Shown here: one piece after another, positions 1 through 8,144 of the stretch
How the letters are laid out: the number at the start of each line of letters is the position of its first letter
How positions within the stretch are numbered: the stretch's first letter is position 1
Assembly (NCBI GenBank): GCA_964583765.1
Contig: CAZOWW010000077.1
Span: 1 to 29,257, forward strand
Length of the DNA stretch: 29,257 nt
Origin: CAZOWW01 sp964583765
GTDB lineage: Bacteria > Actinomycetota > Actinomycetes > Actinomycetales > Kineosporiaceae
Direction of reading: 5' to 3'
The notes under the pieces: generated by a model
The model's database searches: none
Told to the model about the DNA's origin: nothing
What the model saw: only the letters and a program-made list of their open reading frames with translations
Program-made: the position numbers and the translations under genes

Positions 1-100
1 CCCCCCGCGGGGGGGGGGGGCGCGCGCGCCCCCCCGCCGGGGGGGGGGCCGGGGGGGGGGCCTGATACCCACGGGGGGGGCCCGGGCCCCGATGGGCCCG
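1..100. other. Low-complexity G/C run at the window edge
   Basis: The first 100 bases are almost only runs of G and C, with one short exception around 63-72. No reading frame, hairpin or motif here is believable. Such runs are typical of the low-quality end of an assembled contig, so I read this as a probable sequence-edge artefact rather than biology. A true simple repeat cannot be excluded. Confidence 0.6.
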
Positions 101-127
101 GGCCCGCCGCCGTCCCCCAACTCCCCA

Positions 128-360
128 GCCGTCCACAGCTGCTCTGCGTCCCGCCTCTCAGCCGTCCCCCAGTTGCCCTGCGTCCCCGCTCCTCAGCCGT
201 CCTGTCGTCCACAGCTCATGCTGTCCACAACCCTCCGCCGCCCACGACCACCCGGTTGTCCACAGCTACCGCTCATCCACAGTCATCAGCGCTTGTCCAC
301 AACCCCCTCCACAGCGGTGTCCCCTGGATATCCCCACTGTTATCCCCAGCACTGTGGGTA
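128..360. promoter_or_regulatory. Cluster of DnaA-box-like sites (oriC-like or DnaA-titration region)
   Basis: At least seven copies of the core TCCACA lie in the same orientation. Two match the actinobacterial DnaA box TTGTCCACA exactly (256-264 and 293-301). Variants are seen around 131-137, 205-214, 221-230 (CTGTCCACAA), 273-281 (TCATCCACA) and 307-315. Related TTATCCCCA (340-348) and an opposite-strand TACCCACA-like site (353-360) follow. The stretch has no convincing gene. The density is what is expected of an actinobacterial oriC, but dnaA and dnaN are not visible. By usual synteny the origin should lie on the ppiA side of this window, so a DnaA-titration cluster or a displaced origin fragment is also possible. 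Confidence 0.55.
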
Positions 361-397
361 GCCCACTGCCCGGGATCAGGACGGCGACAGCACCTTT

Positions 398-432
398 CCC
401 CGGGGTGACCAGGGACGACGGCCACCCCGGGG
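398..432 (-). terminator. Hairpin downstream of the ABC exporter operon
   Basis: A perfect 10-bp inverted repeat (CCCCGGGGTG at 398-407 and CACCCCGGGG at 423-432) with a 15-base loop lies 14 bases past the stop of the permease gene. There is no U-tract, as is common for GC-rich actinobacterial terminators. Confidence 0.55.
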
Positions 433-445
433 GACAGTGGATCGC

Positions 446-1267
446 TCAGGCCCGCCTGCGGTAGGCACGCAGCGCCAGCGGCATGAACACCGAGACGAGC
501 CCGACCATCCACAGGACAGTCCACAGCAGAGGCCGGGCGACCGGCCCGCCGAGGAACAGGCCCCGGGTGGTACCCACGAGCTGGGTGAGCGGGTTGACAC
601 GCACGAAGGCCTGCAGCCATCCCGGCATCGTCGTGGTCTGCACGAACACGTTGCTGCCGAAGCTGAGCGGGAGCACGATCAGGAACATGATCCCCTGCAC
701 CGCTCCCGAACTCCGGGCGATCATCCCGATGTACACCGAGACCCAGCTCAGGCTCATCGCGAAGGCCACGGTGACCACGCATCCGAACAAGGCCTGCAGC
801 GGGCCGGTCTCGATCCGGAAGCCCATCACGAAACCGCAGCCGAGAGTCATCACGATGACCAGGGCGTAGCGCACGAAATCGGCCAGGACCACCCCGAGCA
901 GGGGCGCCGAGCGCGGGATCGGCAGGCTGCGGAACCGGTCGAAGACCCCCTTCTCGATGTCGGTGTTCAGGTTGACCCCGATCGCCACCGCCCCGGTTCC
1001 GATCATCTGGGCCAGGATCCCCGGCAGCAGGAACTGCAGGTACTGGTGGGTCGAGCCGGCGACCGCGCCGCCGAAGATGTAGACGAACAGGGTCAGGAAG
1101 ATGATCGGCTGGATCGTGACGTCGATGAGCGCCTCGGGCGTGCGCCGGGTCTTGATCAGGCTGCGCCGGGCCAGCGCGAGGCTGTGCCGGACGAGCCGCA
1201 GAGGCCGGGGCGTGGGCACCGCGGTCACCGCCCTGGTGTCGTCCATCGGGGTGGTCAGCACGCTCAC
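446..1267 (-). CDS. DrrB-type ABC-2 transporter permease
   Basis: This is the membrane half of an ABC exporter (ABC-2 family, resembling daunorubicin-resistance permease DrrB). It is 273 aa, the usual length, with about six hydrophobic segments after a cytoplasmic N-terminus of some 45 residues. The family-typical stretches IQPIIFLTLFVYIFGG and the motif FDRFRSLPIPRSAPLLG are present. The gene starts with GTG at 1267, and its start overlaps the TGA of the ATPase gene (GTGA, 4 bases), so the two are translationally coupled. It probably moves a hydrophobic compound, lipid or drug outward with the upstream ATPase. The substrate cannot be read from the sequence. Confidence 0.9.
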   Translation of the reverse strand: MSVLTTPMDDTRAVTAVPTPRPLRLVRHSLALARRSLIKTRRTPEALIDVTIQPIIFLTLFVYIFGGAVAGSTHQYLQFLLPGILAQMIGTGAVAIGVNLNTDIEKGVFDRFRSLPIPRSAPLLGVVLADFVRYALVIVMTLGCGFVMGFRIETGPLQALFGCVVTVAFAMSLSWVSVYIGMIARSSGAVQGIMFLIVLPLSFGSNVFVQTTTMPGWLQAFVRVNPLTQLVGTTRGLFLGGPVARPLLWTVLWMVGLVSVFMPLALRAYRRRA

Positions 1268-2232
1268 GCCACACTCTCCTTGCTGAGCACCGGGGCGATG
1301 GTCTCCCGGCGTCCGGTCAGGGCGAAGAACACCTCGTCGAGGCTGGGCAACTGCAGGGACAGCTCGGTCACGGTGATCCCCACCGCAGCCAGCCGGGGCA
1401 CGACCTGGCCGAGCACGGCGTCCCCGTCCACGGGCACGGTCACCGCTCCCTGCGCCTGGAGCTCCGGGGTGGCCCCGGTCACCGCCACGAGCAGGCGGGC
1501 CACGTCGTCCGTCCGGGACGGATCAGCCGGGCGCACCCGCAGGGTCTGCGACCCGACGATTCGCTTCAGGCCGTCCGGGGTGTCGTGGGCGATCACCTTG
1601 CCGTGGTCGATGACGGTGATCTCGTCGGCGAGGGCGTCCGCCTCCTCCAGGTACTGCGTGGTGAGGAGCACCGTGGAGCCGTCGGCGACCAGTCGGCGGA
1701 TCACCCCCCACATGTCCTCGCGCTTGGCGGGGTCGAGCCCGGTGGTCGGCTCGTCCAGGAAGACCACCTGCGGGCGGCCGACCAGGCTCGCCGCCAGGTC
1801 GAGGCGACGTCGCATCCCCCCGGAGTAGGTCTTGGCCGGCCGGTCGGCGGCGTCGGTGAGGTCGAACCACTCCAGCAGTTCCTTGGCGCGGGCCCGGGCC
1901 GCCGGACGGCGCAGGTCGAGCAGTTGCCCGATCAGCACCAGGTTCTGCGTGCCGGACAGGTCCTCGTCCACGGAGGCGTACTGCCCGGTCAGTCCGATCA
2001 GTTCTCGCACCCGTTCGGGGTGGCGCAGGACGTCGTGGCCGCCCACGCGGGCACTGCCCGCCTCGGGACGGATCAGGGTGGCCAGGATCCGCACGGCTGT
2101 GGTCTTGCCCGCGCCGTTGGGCCCGAGCACCCCCAGGACGGTGCCCGACCGCGCGGCCAGACTCACACCGTCCAGGGCGGTCGTCGATCCGAACCGCTTC
2201 ACCAGGCCGTGGGCCTCGATCGCGTTGGTCAT
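1264..2232 (-). CDS. DrrA-type ABC transporter ATP-binding protein
   Basis: This is the ATPase that powers the neighbouring permease. The ATG at 2232 is chosen over an in-frame ATG at 2250 because GGGGGAG lies just in front of it; it gives 322 aa. Visible motifs are Walker A GPNGAGKTT (about 37-45), Q-loop near 84, signature YSGGMRRR (136-143), Walker B VVFLDEP (156-162), and TTQYLEEAD (191-199), where Gln takes the place of the usual switch His, as seen in the DrrA subfamily. The C-terminal third carries the DrrA-like extension ending in SLQLPSLDEVFFALTGR. It is the first gene of a two-gene unit with an inverted repeat directly upstream. Confidence 0.92.
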   Translation of the reverse strand: MTNAIEAHGLVKRFGSTTALDGVSLAARSGTVLGVLGPNGAGKTTAVRILATLIRPEAGSARVGGHDVLRHPERVRELIGLTGQYASVDEDLSGTQNLVLIGQLLDLRRPAARARAKELLEWFDLTDAADRPAKTYSGGMRRRLDLAASLVGRPQVVFLDEPTTGLDPAKREDMWGVIRRLVADGSTVLLTTQYLEEADALADEITVIDHGKVIAHDTPDGLKRIVGSQTLRVRPADPSRTDDVARLLVAVTGATPELQAQGAVTVPVDGDAVLGQVVPRLAAVGITVTELSLQLPSLDEVFFALTGRRETIAPVLSKESVA

Positions 2233-2507
2233 CGGGAAACTCCCCCTCATTCGGTCAGGACGTTCGCAGAGGTGAGAACGTCCGAGGCCACGAACGGGAT
2301 CCGGTCACACCGCATCCCCGGCCCGACTCGAGAGTGGCAGGGGGCCCTGTCGCGCGCCGCACGGGAAGCTGTCACCACCGGGGGTGTGCGCACGGCACGG
2401 GCACACGACTCCGCACGGCGCGCGCACGCGCCACACACACTGCGCACACCGTTCCCGCGCCGCGCCCACGGACACCCCGGGAGCCCTGTCGGGACCGCCG
2501 GCACGGC
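2233..2507. promoter_or_regulatory. Exporter promoter region with perfect inverted repeat
   Basis: The gap between the SARP gene and the exporter holds a perfect 8-8 inverted repeat, GGACGTTC (2258-2265) and GAACGTCC (2276-2283), separated by 10 bases and lying about 26 bases upstream of the ATPase start codon. This is the position of an operator for a dimeric regulator. The rest (about 2330-2500) is rich in GCAC/GCGC repeats and holds no believable gene. Which protein binds is unknown. SARP proteins usually bind direct repeats, so a second regulator may be involved. Confidence 0.5.
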
Positions 2508-5500
2508 TCACCCCGCGGCGATGAGCTCCTCGACCCGGGTCAGCGCGTCCGAACGGCTCAGCGCCACCCCTGTCCCGAAGCGCAAGGTGAAGGCGGCGTC
2601 GCCGAGCGCGCTCCGGACTTCGCGCTCCACGGCGATCAGGTCGGGGTCAGTGCGGTCCCGCAGACCTCCCACGAGCGCGGCCGCGGCCCCGAGCGCCTCG
2701 GCGGCGTCCTCGGAGCGTCCCCGCGCCTGCAGGTAGGCGGCCACCGCGACCGCCCCGACGACGGTGGCCGGCATGTCCCGGCTCGACCGCGCCGCCGTCA
2801 TCGTCTCCGTCAGGTGTCCCCGTGCCTCGTCGATCCGCCCCTCGGCCAGTTCCAGGTGCGCCGCGGAACTACCGATGAACACCCGCGCCTGGGGAAGGAG
2901 CCCGTCGACATCCTCGATCCTGGTCAGAGCGCCGTCGAGTACCCGCCGGGCCTCGGTGAGGTCCCCACGCTGGCGGGCAAGGTCCGCGAGCAGGCACTCC
3001 CCGAGCACCAGCACGCTCACCTGCCCCGAGGCACGGGCAGCCTCCTGGGCCTTCAGGAGGACGACGTGCGCGCCCTCCTGGTCACCGGCCCGGGCCATGG
3101 CCCCGGCCACCCGGATGAGCTGCAGGTCGGCGTCCCCCTGGGAGTTGAGCTCCCGGAAGAGGCCGATGCCCTCTTGATAGGCGATCACGGCCCCGGCCGG
3201 GTCACCCCGCAACGTGCGGGCCTCCCCGAGCACGGCGAGGCACATCGCGATGCCCCACCGGTCGCCCAGTTCCCGGAAGGACGCCAGGGCCACCTCGACG
3301 AGTACGAGCACCTCGGAGTTGTCGCCCAGGTTCTCGCCGATGACCGCCCTCATCAGCGGGACGGCAGCACGCACCCACGGATCGGGATGGACCGACACCG
3401 CGTCGAGGGTCGCGAGCGCCTTCGCCTCGTCGTCCTGGAAGATCGCGGCCAAGGTGGCGGCGAGAGCGAGCATCGGATGACCCCTGGTCACGTCGAGCGC
3501 GGCGAGGCGTCCGGTGAGCTCGGCTCCCACCAGTTCCGACGGAGGCATCGCACCTTCGCTCGCCAGGCTGAGCACGTGCAGCATGGTCACGATCGCCGCG
3601 GCCTCGCTGGTCTCCTCGCGGAACCCGGGCAAGGCCGCCACCGCGCCCACCCAGGTGGAGGCCTCGGCGCGGCTCTCCACGATCGTCCAGTACCAAGAGA
3701 GCGCGGCGGCCAGGCGTGTGGCACGGCGCACGTCGGCGGAGTCGACGGCGTGCCGCAGGGCCGCGTACAGGTTGTCCCGCTCCAGCGACAGCAGGGAGAG
3801 CCAGCGCAGCTGGTCGCGGCCCCGCAACTGCGGGTCGGCGGTCTCGGCGAGCGCGAGGAAGTGGTCCAGGTGGCACGAGCGGACGAGATCCGTCTCCCCA
3901 CGTTCGGCCAGGCGCTCCCAGCCGTACTCCCGCAGGGTCTCCAGCATCCGGAACCGTGGCTCGGCCCCCTCGACCACCTGGAGCAGCGACTTGTCCGCGA
4001 GGGCCGTGAGCAGGTCGAGGGTGTCCTCGGCCCCGCCGCGGTATCCACCGACCGCGGTGTGCACCCCGTGCGCGGCCTCGGGGGACACCCCGCCCCCGAA
4101 GACGGCCAGGCGCTCGGCCAGCCGGCGCTCGGAGTCCTCGAGCAGGTCCCAGCTCCAGGTCACGACGGCGTGCAGGGTGCGGTGCCGGGGGACAGCGGTG
4201 CGGCTGCCGCCGGTGAGCAGCCGGAATCGGTCGTCCAGTCGCGCCGCCACATGTTCCACGGGCAGGGCCCGGCAGCGGGCGGCAGCCAGTTCCAGGGCCA
4301 GGGGGAGGCCGTCCAGGCGGCGGCAGATCTCCACGACCGGCCGCACCGTGGACTCGTCCACCCGGAAGCCGGGGCGCACCGCGACCGCCCGATCGACGAA
4401 CAACTGCACCGCGGGGAAGGCGAGGGCGGCCTCGACATCCGCGTCCGGGCTCGGCGCCTCCAGCGGGGAGAGCGGGTGCACGACCTCACCGAAGATCCCG
4501 AGCGGCTCACGGCTGGTGACCAGCACCCGCAGCAGCGGACACCGCGCGAGGAGCTCCTGGGCGAGCTGGGCCGCTCCCGTGAGCAGGTGCTCGCAGTTGT
4601 CCAGCACCAGCAGGGTGGGCCCGGAGGCCAGGGTGTCCGCGATGAGGTCGAGGACGTCGCGCCGCGAGCGCGGTGGAGTGCTCTCGAAGCGGCGGGAGTC
4701 ACGCACGTCCAGCGCCGCGAGCACGGCCCCGGCGATCCCGGCGGGGTCGGTCACGGGAGCGAGCTCGGCCAACCAGGCCCGGTCCCAGGCAGGTGCCGCG
4801 CCCGGAGGGGAGTCGGTCCCCGTCGGCGAGGGGTCGAGCACCGGCGGGGCCGCCATCACCTCCACGGCCAGCCTGGTCTTGCCGGCGCCGCCGGTGCCCA
4901 CCACGGACAGCAACCGGGTACGCAACAACTGGGCACTCACCGCGCGGACGTCCTGTGCGCGCCCGACGAAGCTGGAGAGCCACGTCGGGCCGGTGGTGGT
5001 CACGGCCCGACGTCCCGGAACCCCGGAGTTCGCCACGCGACCGGCGTCCTCCGGGTGTTCCGCACGATCCGAGGCCGCCATGGCCCGGGCCCGTTCGGCC
5101 ATCCGCGTCAGGAAGGCCGCCTGAAGATCGGCCGCAAGATCGGAATCGAGCAGCTCACGCAGGCCGGAGCGTCCGTCGGGGACGGGGTCGCTCCCCGGGC
5201 CCTCGTCGAGGCCGCGCCGGGATCTCCCCCACAGAGCCCCCCGCGGTTCGGGATGCCGGGGCTGGGCACGCTGTCGTTCGGGATCCTGCGGCTCGGGACC
5301 CGGTGCTTCGGGACGCCGTGGGTCGGAACCCGATGACTCACGACGCCACATATCGGCGTCTGTTCTGTGCACCGATCCCGCCTCGACAGGACCAGCGGAT
5401 GCCACGACCTCGGCGGCCGGCGTGCGCGCCGGGTCCCCGCGGAGAACCTGAAGGTGCACCTCGCGCAGCGCGGGCGAGGGATCCAGTCCCAACTGGTCCG

Positions 5501-6155
5501 CGAGGCGTTGCCGCATCGAGTCGTAGGCCGCCAGCGCCTCGGCCTGGCGCCCGGACCGGTGCAGGGCGAGCATCAGCTGTCCGCAGAGCCGTTCCCGCAG
5601 CGGGTGACGCAGTACCAGCTCGGCCAGCTCCGGCAGCAGCTCCCGATGCGCGCCCAGAGCCAGGTCCGCCTCCAGGCGGTCCTCGGTGGCGGCCAGCCGC
5701 AGCTCGGTCAGGCGAGCGGCGGGCGCGGCCGCGGCGGGCAGATCCGCGACGTCGGCCAGTGCCGGGCCCCGCCAGAGGGCGAGCGCCTCCCGGAGCAGGT
5801 CGGCGGCCTCCCGTGGCCGGCCCCCCGCCGCCCGGGCCTGCTTGACGAGCAGTTCGAAGCGGACGGCGTCCACGTCGGCCGGGGGCACGGCCAGTCGGTA
5901 CCCCCCGGGCGCGGACTCGATCACGGTTCCGTCGGGCAGGCTGCGCCGCAGCCGCGAGACCAGCGACTGCAGGGCGTTGGCCGGGTCGGTCGGCGGGCAG
6001 TCCTGCCAGAGGAAGCCGACGAGCGGGTCGGTGCCGACGGGCACACCGACATCCAGCGCCAGCCGGGTGAGCAGAGCGCGCAGCCGGGCCCCGGTGATCG
6101 GCACCGGGCGTTCGGCCACGTGCACGGCCAGCGGCCCGAGGATCCCTACGCGCAT
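2508..6155 (-). CDS. SARP/AfsR-type transcriptional regulator (wHTH-BTAD-NB-ARC-TPR)
   Basis: This is a large ATP-dependent regulator of 1215 aa. Residues 1-92 form an OmpR-like winged helix and about 98-242 the BTAD domain with the typical LGLDPSPALREVHLQVL ending. A Pro/Arg/Glu-rich linker at 245-395 includes a run of degenerate 5-residue repeats. An NB-ARC/AP-ATPase core follows, with P-loop VGTGGAGKTRL near 418-428 and Walker B LLVLDNCEHLL near 515. The C-terminal half is helical and TPR-like. Such proteins activate secondary-metabolite or stress genes. Placement upstream of a DrrAB exporter on the same strand suggests that exporter as a target, which is inference. The ATG at 6155 lacks a clear Shine-Dalgarno site. 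Confidence 0.9.
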   Translation of the reverse strand: MRVGILGPLAVHVAERPVPITGARLRALLTRLALDVGVPVGTDPLVGFLWQDCPPTDPANALQSLVSRLRRSLPDGTVIESAPGGYRLAVPPADVDAVRFELLVKQARAAGGRPREAADLLREALALWRGPALADVADLPAAAAPAARLTELRLAATEDRLEADLALGAHRELLPELAELVLRHPLRERLCGQLMLALHRSGRQAEALAAYDSMRQRLADQLGLDPSPALREVHLQVLRGDPARTPAAEVVASAGPVEAGSVHRTDADMWRRESSGSDPRRPEAPGPEPQDPERQRAQPRHPEPRGALWGRSRRGLDEGPGSDPVPDGRSGLRELLDSDLAADLQAAFLTRMAERARAMAASDRAEHPEDAGRVANSGVPGRRAVTTTGPTWLSSFVGRAQDVRAVSAQLLRTRLLSVVGTGGAGKTRLAVEVMAAPPVLDPSPTGTDSPPGAAPAWDRAWLAELAPVTDPAGIAGAVLAALDVRDSRRFESTPPRSRRDVLDLIADTLASGPTLLVLDNCEHLLTGAAQLAQELLARCPLLRVLVTSREPLGIFGEVVHPLSPLEAPSPDADVEAALAFPAVQLFVDRAVAVRPGFRVDESTVRPVVEICRRLDGLPLALELAAARCRALPVEHVAARLDDRFRLLTGGSRTAVPRHRTLHAVVTWSWDLLEDSERRLAERLAVFGGGVSPEAAHGVHTAVGGYRGGAEDTLDLLTALADKSLLQVVEGAEPRFRMLETLREYGWERLAERGETDLVRSCHLDHFLALAETADPQLRGRDQLRWLSLLSLERDNLYAALRHAVDSADVRRATRLAAALSWYWTIVESRAEASTWVGAVAALPGFREETSEAAAIVTMLHVLSLASEGAMPPSELVGAELTGRLAALDVTRGHPMLALAATLAAIFQDDEAKALATLDAVSVHPDPWVRAAVPLMRAVIGENLGDNSEVLVLVEVALASFRELGDRWGIAMCLAVLGEARTLRGDPAGAVIAYQEGIGLFRELNSQGDADLQLIRVAGAMARAGDQEGAHVVLLKAQEAARASGQVSVLVLGECLLADLARQRGDLTEARRVLDGALTRIEDVDGLLPQARVFIGSSAAHLELAEGRIDEARGHLTETMTAARSSRDMPATVVGAVAVAAYLQARGRSEDAAEALGAAAALVGGLRDRTDPDLIAVEREVRSALGDAAFTLRFGTGVALSRSDALTRVEELIAAG
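5247..5336. repeat. Six degenerate 15-bp tandem units inside the SARP linker
   Basis: Six 15-base units follow one another, alternating forms close to TTCGGGATGCCGGGG and CTCGGGACCCGGTGC. They lie inside the SARP gene, in frame, and encode a Pro-rich linker of about 30 residues (near 273-303) between the BTAD and NB-ARC domains. Unit number could vary between strains without breaking the frame. Confidence 0.7.
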
Positions 6156-6186
6156 GGCACCACTGTGGCAGCCCGGTCCGGGCCGG

Positions 6187-6897
6187 TCAGCGCGAGACCA
6201 CCACGTGCTGGGCCGTGGCCTTCAGGGTCATCCCGTGTGCGTCGGTGGTCACCGAGACGACCTGGAGGCCGAACGAGAGCCGGGGTGCCGCGATGGCCGT
6301 CTGCACCAGGTCGCGCACCTGGTCCCGCAAGGTGGTGGGCAACCCGACCAGACTCTGCGGCAGCAACTCCAGGGACAGCTGTCCTGCCACGATCGACACG
6401 CTGATCGTGCCGTTGGCCGCCACGTCCCCGACCGGGGTGTGGAAGGTGGCCTCCAGGCCCACCTGGCCCGGGGAGATCGTGCGCAGGGTGACCTTGGCGT
6501 TGTCGCCGGGGAGACGGCGGGCGATCGCACGTTCCAGGGTCCCGAGGCCCAGGCGTCCGGTCGCCTCCACGCCGTCCACCGCCACCGAGCCGACCCTGCC
6601 CCCCACGAGCTGGGAGATGGGCACGTGCACCCGACGCAGGGTCACGTCGAGGTGGTCCAGGGTCAGCCCGCTCGGCCCCGAGACGTCATTCGCCCGCACG
6701 ACGATCTTGTCGTAGGTGCCCCCCAACGCCTGGGTGAGGAAGGGGAAACCCTCGAAATTCACGTCCGGGCGACTCTGCAGCCCCTGCGCGTCCCGCACCC
6801 GGTCGGCCAGCGTTGCCCCGGCGAGGGCGGCGAGCCCGCGGTCCGCCACCACCAGGGCCACCAGGAGGACTGCGATCACGATCAGGAGACGGCGCAT
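6187..6897 (-). CDS. DUF2993 family protein, LmeA-like phospholipid-binding protein
   Basis: The 236-aa product begins with an uncleaved signal or anchor (MRRLLIVIAVLLVALVVADR) followed by the DUF2993 domain. The characteristic segment FEGFPFLTQALGGTYDKIVV is present near residues 49-68, and the rest has the beta-rich pattern of the family. In mycobacteria LmeA is a periplasmic phospholipid-binding protein that helps lipomannan maturation. Here the exact role is not known. GAGAGG sits 8 bases before the ATG. Only 31 bases separate its stop from the SARP gene on the same strand, so the two may be cotranscribed. Confidence 0.85.
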   Translation of the reverse strand: MRRLLIVIAVLLVALVVADRGLAALAGATLADRVRDAQGLQSRPDVNFEGFPFLTQALGGTYDKIVVRANDVSGPSGLTLDHLDVTLRRVHVPISQLVGGRVGSVAVDGVEATGRLGLGTLERAIARRLPGDNAKVTLRTISPGQVGLEATFHTPVGDVAANGTISVSIVAGQLSLELLPQSLVGLPTTLRDQVRDLVQTAIAAPRLSFGLQVVSVTTDAHGMTLKATAQHVVVSR

Positions 6898-7091
6898 CCG
6901 CAGAGCCTCTCAAGTCGGGGTCCTCCCGTGCCAGCGGTCGCGGGTACCCATCGCCCGGAGGAGGGATCTCGCACCTCAGGAGAAGCACTCCAGCGCCCTG
7001 GCCACTGCCCCGGCAACCGGCAGGTGCAGGGCCGGACCTGGACCTGGTGCATTCACCCCGGCGTCGGGTCCAGGGATGGGCAGCCCTCTCC

Positions 7092-8114
7092 TCAGGGGCG
7101 CAGGAGGACCTTGATCGCCCGGCGCTCGTCCATCGCCCGGTAGCCCTCGGCGGCCTCGTCCAGGGGCAGGGTGAGATCGAAGACCCGGCCGGGGTCGATC
7201 TCGCGGTGCCAGATCAGGTCGATGAGCTCGGGCAGGAATCGGCGCACCGGCGCGGGACCGCCGTGCAGGTGGACGTGGGAGTAGAACAGCTCCTGCCCCG
7301 GAAGTTCGACGCCGTGGGCCACGCCCACGTACCCGACGTGGCCTCCCGGCCGGGAGGCCCGGATGGCCTGCATCATCGACTCCTGCGTGCCGACCGCCTC
7401 GATCACCGAGTGCGCCCCCAGGCCACCGGTGAGGTCCTTGATCCGGGCGACGCCGTCGTCCCCGCGTTCCGTGACGAGGTCGGTGGCCCCGAACTCGAGG
7501 GCGAGCTTCTGGCGGGTCTCGTGCCGGCTCATCGCGATGATCCGGTCGGCGCCCAGGCGGGAGGCGGCCAGGACCCCGAGCAGACCGACGGCGCCGTCCC
7601 CGACGACCACCACCGTCTTGCCCGGTCCGACCTCGGCGGCCACGGCCGCGAACCAGCCGGTGCCCAGCACGTCGGAGGCCGCGAGCAGGTCGGGGATCAG
7701 GTCGTCCGGCGGCAGCTCCGGGGTGGCGACCAGGGTGCCGTCGGCCAGCGGAACGCGGGTGTACTCCGCCTGGGCCCCGGTGGCCGCGCCGGGCTGCCGC
7801 TGCACGCAGGAGGTCTGGTACCCGGCCCGACAGATCTCGCAGGTGTTGTCGGAGGCGAAGAACGAGCCGACGACGAACTGACCGGGCCGGATCATGCTGA
7901 CCTGGTCGCCGATCTCCTCGACGATGCCGACGTACTCGTGCCCCATCGGCGTCGGCCGGTCGACGGACGCGATCCCGCGGTATGGCCACAGATCCGACCC
8001 GCACACGCAGGTGGCGGCCAGCCGGATCACGGCATCGGTGGGCTGGACGATCGCCGGCCGCTCGCGTTCCTCGACCCGCACGTCGCCGGGAGCGTGGAGA
8101 ACGACTCCTCGCAT
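7092..8114 (-). CDS. Zinc-dependent medium-chain alcohol dehydrogenase
   Basis: This is a 340-aa MDR enzyme that would oxidise an alcohol or reduce an aldehyde with NAD(P). Catalytic zinc ligands are visible as Cys38 (CVCGSD) and His59-Glu60 (GHE). The structural zinc lobe has Cys92, Cys95 and Cys103; the first of the usual four Cys appears replaced by Asp89. The nucleotide-binding loop GDGAVGLLG is at 172-180. An AGGAGG site lies 8 bases before the ATG. It is the last gene of an ArsR-led leftward operon and follows the CMD-like gene by 30 bases. The substrate is unknown. Its neighbours suggest detoxification of reactive carbonyls or quinones, which is inference. Confidence 0.9.
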   Translation of the reverse strand: MRGVVLHAPGDVRVEERERPAIVQPTDAVIRLAATCVCGSDLWPYRGIASVDRPTPMGHEYVGIVEEIGDQVSMIRPGQFVVGSFFASDNTCEICRAGYQTSCVQRQPGAATGAQAEYTRVPLADGTLVATPELPPDDLIPDLLAASDVLGTGWFAAVAAEVGPGKTVVVVGDGAVGLLGVLAASRLGADRIIAMSRHETRQKLALEFGATDLVTERGDDGVARIKDLTGGLGAHSVIEAVGTQESMMQAIRASRPGGHVGYVGVAHGVELPGQELFYSHVHLHGGPAPVRRFLPELIDLIWHREIDPGRVFDLTLPLDEAAEGYRAMDERRAIKVLLRP

Positions 8115-8144
8115 GAGAGGTACCTCCTGCCGGTCGGGCGCCGC

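Noticed and set aside
437..1828. Plus-strand open frame of 463 codons over the exporter genes
   Set aside because: It is the antisense frame of the permease and ATPase, rich in His/Asp/Arg, without any motif.
2247..2504. Small ORF of 85 codons in front of the exporter
   Set aside because: It has Arg/Ala/Cys-rich composition, no ribosome site and no family. The region reads better as promoter DNA.
2334..5336. Plus-strand open frame of 1000 codons
   Set aside because: It is antisense to the SARP gene, has low-complexity Gln/Gly/Arg/His-rich translation and no recognisable domain, and is explained by the GC-biased codon positions of the real gene.
7025..7075. Possible terminator after the ADH gene (TGGACC/GGTCCA arms)
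   Set aside because: The arms are only 6 bases with a loop over 20 bases, too weak to list as a terminator.
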